Source: an uncultured Christensenella sp. (GTDB lineage: Bacteria > Bacillota > Clostridia > Christensenellales > Borkfalkiaceae). Taken from it: a stretch of DNA of 64,000 nt. The DNA lies in the NCBI GenBank assembly GCA_910576655.1, contig CAJTJC010000007.1:1-64000 (forward strand). The letters run 5' to 3'. The notes under the pieces are model-generated. The model made no database searches, was not told the DNA's origin, and saw nothing but the letters and a program-made list of their open reading frames with translations. This document shows, piece by piece, positions 61,401-64,000 of the stretch (within the stretch, counting starts at the first letter, position 1; every line of letters begins with the position of its first letter). The position numbers and the translations under genes were made by a program.

Positions 61401-64000
61401 GGTCAGCGTTTCGCAGCCCTCGAAGCCGCTTGCGCCAATCGAGTAGCATTTACTCAGGTCGGCCTCTTTCAGCGATTTGCAGCCCTGGAACGCGTGCGCG
61501 CCGATAACCTCTACGTTGCCGAGATTTATATCGGTGAGCTTTTCGTCCTTATAGAACGCGTACTCGCGTACGAACTTAACCGACGAGGGAAGCTGTACAG
61601 ACCTCAGTCCCGAGCAGTTGTAGAACGCGTATTTCTGCACGTCCTCCACTCCTGCGGGAATGATTACGCTGGTAACAGAGGTGTTCATCGAAGGAATTTT
61701 ATTCGAGTCGAAATCGTCGTCCTCGAGCTCTACCGTCCTGTCGGTATCGTAAAGACAGAACGCGTACGAGCCTATGTACAAAATGCCCTCGTCGTCGGGA
61801 ATGACGACCTCGCCGCCCAGTCCCTTATACGCAATAAGCGTTCTGTTTTCTATTACGAATTCGCTTTTTACGACTATTCTTATTCTCGCCTTTATGTTAG
61901 AGCCCTTTACGTTCAGCGTTACCTGAGCCGTGCCCTCTCTCAGCGCGGTCACGGTGCCGTCCTGCTCGACCTTTACGACCTTGTCGTTCGAAGTCGTGTA
62001 CTCGAACTCGCGGCTGTCCTCTACGTACCAGGGCTTTACCGCATAGCTGAGCTTTATCTTTTCGCCGGGGTAGAAGCTGACGGTTCCGTCTTTCAGCGCG
62101 GAAACGTAAACCCTGTCGCCCGTGTCCTGTATTTCGCTGGTCTGAGCCGCGCGCGAATACGCGAACAGCGTATCAAAGTAAATGAAGTCTACGCTTTCAA
62201 GCTCGGCGTCGGCGGCGTCCCTTGCCGCATTGCGCCGCGCTGCGCGGGGCTTTACGTTTAAGGTGACGGTCGCCTGCTTGCCGTCCATTTTTTCGGTGAC
62301 TGTTATCTGGGTCTTGCCCTCTTTGAGGCAGACTGCCTCGCCGTTTTTGAATTGCTTCGTCTTGGGGTCGGCTTTTACTACCGAGGTATTGTAAGCCGTC
62401 CATTCGAGGTGTTTGAGATAGTCCTTGTCGCTGTCGAGCGTTGCGTCGGTCGAATAGAGGTATTCCGTCAAATCGACCACGTCGCCTACGTAGGCGTTGA
62501 TTACGCTGAGCGGTCTGCCGCTCTCTTTACCGTTCGAGGTAAAGCGGAAGTCGCCGCGCGTGCCGGGAAGCTGACAGAGATATATGTTGGAATTGAGCGC
62601 GTAGTCGTCGATTGAGAACGCAAGCGCGCTGCCTATTAACGCGTCGGAATATATCGCGTCGAGATATTCGGTTACCTCGAAGCGCACTTTGTTGTCCGCG
62701 CCCCTCTCGCTGTATACGGGAATGGGGTTGTCGGTCAAAAGTGCGTAGCTCGAACTCGAGGTGAACGCAACGGGGCTTATCGACTGCACGTACTGGTTAT
62801 CGTAAATGGTCAGCGTTACGTAGAACCTGTCTTTTTTGAGGGTCTTGTCGTAAACCTTTTCGTACGTGGCTTCCTTGATAATGGGCGCCTCGTTGTCGCA
62901 GTAGAAGTCGAACGAGAACGAGTTGCGCACGTTTGTTGAAAGTCCGCCGTCCGTACCGTAATCGAGCTTGCCCTGCATTTTGAACTCGTACTGTCTGTTG
63001 TTTACCAGCCCCAACTTCAACGTGCTTATTTTAAGGTAGTCCGCGTAAGGCATAGGCGAGCCGCCGAGCGAATGAGCCTTATTCGCGTTGTAGTCGGTAT
63101 GCGAATAGACGACCTCGCCCGAAACCTTGTCTACTATAGTGAAGTTCATTTCCTTGGCGCTTCGCAGCAGTCCCGCGTAGACCGAAGAAATTCCGTCTAT
63201 CGTGCCGAGTATATCCGATACGGCGATATGGTCCTCGGTGGCGGGTATCGCATCGTAGGTCATCGTGTCTATATCGTACAGATAAGTTCCGAGGGGTATT
63301 ATATAATTATAGAAATACGAGCCGTACGGCGTGGTTGCGAAGTAGTCCGCCTTTAATTTGTCCTCTTCGTCTATACTGCCGTCGTGAGCCTGCGATTCCA
63401 CCTCGTAATAGGTCTTGTCGAACATGGGCGCTTCCGTCCAGTCGCCGAAGAACGCGAGATAGGGCGCGTTGAGGCTGATTTCCGTTCCCTCGTCCTTTGC
63501 CGTAAGCCTTACGAATCCTTCTACGTACATTCCGTAGGGGAACGACGAGGTGATATATTTTTTGTCCTCGCCGGACATTTTGTAAACTATTTTAAGCTTT
63601 GCCGTTTCGCCGCCCTGCAAAGTCAGGGTCGTGCCCGAAAGCGTTGCGCCGCCCGAAATAAGGCTGACCGAGGTTTCGCCCCCGAGCATATAGGCCTTTT
63701 CCGCAACGTGGTTTTTGTCCGAGGTGGAAACGCTTTCGGTCATAGCGTCCAGCCCGACCTCGTAGCTGAGCGTGTCGCCGCTGAGATTTTTAACGCCGAA
63801 TTCAAGCGTGTAAACGCCCTTCTTCTCGGCGTCGTCGCCAAGCTCGAACTTGGGTCTGTCCTGACCGTCGACGGTGATAATCGCCTTGGTGTTGACCGCG
63901 TTGTACAGGCTTGCAAGTCCCGCGCCCTGTTTTCTGGGCGAATAGGGGTTGCCCTCCTCGTTCTTGATTATCGTCGCGCTTGACATCAGAAGCTGATTGC
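58422..64000 (-). CDS. Subtilase-type surface protein with BspA-LRR repeats (5'-truncated by window)
   Basis: The frame stays open to the window edge, so the true start is outside; ATG 63986 is internal. Residues counted from there show the end of an S8 peptidase domain (MSSATIIKNEEGNPYSPRKQ, as in C5a peptidase/lactocepin). A C5a-type Fn3-like domain follows (GMYVEGFVRL, FFGDWTEAP). Next come BIG2 segments, then some 25-30 BspA-type leucine-rich units (pattern IGxxAFxxCxxLxxVxLP) from about residue 740 to 1480. A helical stalk of FIVAR type leads to a C-terminal membrane helix and KKRMGL, with no LPxTG. It is probably a cell-surface protease/adhesin. The catalytic triad lies outside the window. 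Confidence 0.85.
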   Translation of the reverse strand, partial: NQLLMSSATIIKNEEGNPYSPRKQGAGLASLYNAVNTKAIITVDGQDRPKFELGDDAEKKGVYTLEFGVKNLSGDTLSYEVGLDAMTESVSTSDKNHVAEKAYMLGGETSVSLISGGATLSGTTLTLQGGETAKLKIVYKMSGEDKKYITSSFPYGMYVEGFVRLTAKDEGTEISLNAPYLAFFGDWTEAPMFDKTYYEVESQAHDGSIDEEDKLKADYFATTPYGSYFYNYIIPLGTYLYDIDTMTYDAIPATEDHIAVSDILGTIDGISSVYAGLLRSAKEMNFTIVDKVSGEVVYSHTDYNANKAHSLGGSPMPYADYLKISTLKLGLVNNRQYEFKMQGKLDYGTDGGLSTNVRNSFSFDFYCDNEAPIIKEATYEKVYDKTLKKDRFYVTLTIYDNQYVQSISPVAFTSSSSYALLTDNPIPVYSERGADNKVRFEVTEYLDAIYSDALIGSALAFSIDDYALNSNIYLCQLPGTRGDFRFTSNGKESGRPLSVINAYVGDVVDLTEYLYSTDATLDSDKDYLKHLEWTAYNTSVVKADPKTKQFKNGEAVCLKEGKTQITVTEKMDGKQATVTLNVKPRAARRNAARDAADAELESVDFIYFDTLFAYSRAAQTSEIQDTGDRVYVSALKDGTVSFYPGEKIKLSYAVKPWYVEDSREFEYTTSNDKVVKVEQDGTVTALREGTAQVTLNVKGSNIKARIRIVVKSEFVIENRTLIAYKGLGGEVVIPDDEGILYIGSYAFCLYDTDRTVELEDDDFDSNKIPSMNTSVTSVIIPAGVEDVQKYAFYNCSGLRSVQLPSSVKFVREYAFYKDEKLTDINLGNVEVIGAHAFQGCKSLKEADLSKCYSIGASGFEGCETLTAVDLSHLRNAAEETLKSGSKVGRTFKDCLALATIILNENTKLCREMFVNTAVEEIDVYEKISIPAYAFARSSKLKRVTLHNSLISIDTGAFCESPLLETVRFGGGLQKIGSQAFYATGIKQFTLPDCEVAIGEYAFVSSPLTTLALQSNTVLASIGASAFGETQLTNFTVGADNANYAVDGGSLLISKDGKSIILAAQGKDFGDLVIGAGYEEIASGAFAGCIIGSVTFENADIAIGDFAFNQCGALQRVAFAEVTKKAYIGERAFNACTELTEVVNLDKFASVGNYAFANTGLKTVVLGEGAVYGEGAFFQSQIVSLTLGENSVFGMGAFQNCKMLTTVNMPAGGGVHFGTACFANDTSLEEIDASKTDGVIESETFFGCTSLRSVNLDGVTEVDPYAFADCSALASVVNAMSVRTIGEGAFARQSEKGSAPTFSKIALDSVEEIGMGAFMGNAGLSEITLPATVTKIDGFTFALCVNLQTVKLPATVVEIGTYAFRGCENLTSINLGAVKLIGDNAFYGATYFGTADLSSAEKLGAGAFSNTMLSGKITANALTEIGDNAFSKTMVASLTAPNLKRIGQAAFYKNAYLTDFNFGSAIEYVGPMAFLGCSRLAIFSFGEDKKTDGKINDYAFLNGGVLYVNMPSGKAELKAVPGGLYASTLTVPEGVARVDIYAGNRNPYITKIILPDSLRAIGNYAFNGYSKLAEVVFNSSSAPVLETQYYPIKADSEKDYFPEAKLAEDAPGYDLLHNQFGLFGLELYYFTFKGLAGSFKPVKMTLPANGAYGYGGAVYEACFGKAEDAGRTDYVAMDDATVSFLQYADKVAALGKVTLSDERLINNAVTALNSMTQSLTDYGYSQADADALIKAVRDAKNALTELQVATAGRDFKNLLAKLATLSDKFDVTQIELLKEINGEINALTVEERILMRETQEYKNFESIVEQYNEYCAKTEAEGDEAANAAFTAFAFGAAAVATVSAVAAAAYALKKRMGL

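Noticed and set aside
60354..62261. Plus-strand frame (635 codons) opposite the leucine-rich repeats
   Set aside because: Its periodic composition mirrors the repeats on the minus strand; no start signal or domain.

Overview
The window looks like chromosomal DNA of an uncultured gut-type member of the Bacillota, probably Clostridia. The basis is inference from many Gram-positive lipoproteins with short lipoboxes, good AGGAGG-like ribosome binding sites, a LytTR/DUF3021 pair, CUT1 sugar-type ABC genes, and BIG2, InlB-B and BspA-LRR surface domains. I see no rRNA, tRNA or CRISPR array. Most of the window is of medium GC and densely coded. Bases 1 to about 5,300 are clearly more AT-rich and full of palindromes, and look like accessory DNA.

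Layout. 0-6 kb holds a LytTR regulator with a DUF3021 membrane protein, a CPBP protease, a sigma-region-4-like regulator, a palindrome-rich spacer, a HEPN-motif gene between two copies of a 38-bp hairpin, a 46-bp perfect palindrome, and an XRE repressor divergent from a tiny membrane protein. 6-11 kb holds housekeeping-like genes: GNAT, an acyltransferase fused to a zinc ribbon, a GltS-type symporter, a ZIP transporter and a small ferredoxin. 11-18 kb holds a membrane-anchored M60 metallopeptidase, then a lipoprotein, an ECF sigma factor and a transmembrane anti-sigma-like protein whose outer domain is a near copy of the lipoprotein. 18-23.4 kb holds a COG2509 flavoprotein, a nucleotidase/guanylate-kinase fusion, two NrnA-type DHH phosphoesterases and SurE.

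23.4-42.4 kb is minus-strand throughout and reads as one nucleic-acid scavenging locus in two probable transcription units. Secreted or lipid-anchored nucleases (endonuclease I and a thermonuclease-type lipoprotein) would cut DNA or RNA outside the cell. A UshA-like lipoprotein would remove phosphates. A CUT1 ABC transporter, adjacent to the thermonuclease gene by 3 bp, could import products. Thymidine and purine nucleoside phosphorylases, cytidine deaminase, thymidine and uridine kinases, phosphopentomutase and deoxyribose-phosphate aldolase would salvage or ferment them.

42.4-64 kb is a minus-strand series of surface proteins: the C-terminal part of a giant subtilase/BspA-LRR protein that runs off the window, then five lipoproteins of 183, 780, 796, 1462 and 2059 residues. 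The two largest share a module I do not recognise.

Recurrent themes are near-consensus promoters with 17-bp spacers; four genes whose start codon lies 6-7 nt after the -10 box, implying leaderless mRNAs; and two unrelated proteins carrying Ala/Lys/Pro-rich histone-H1-like tails.
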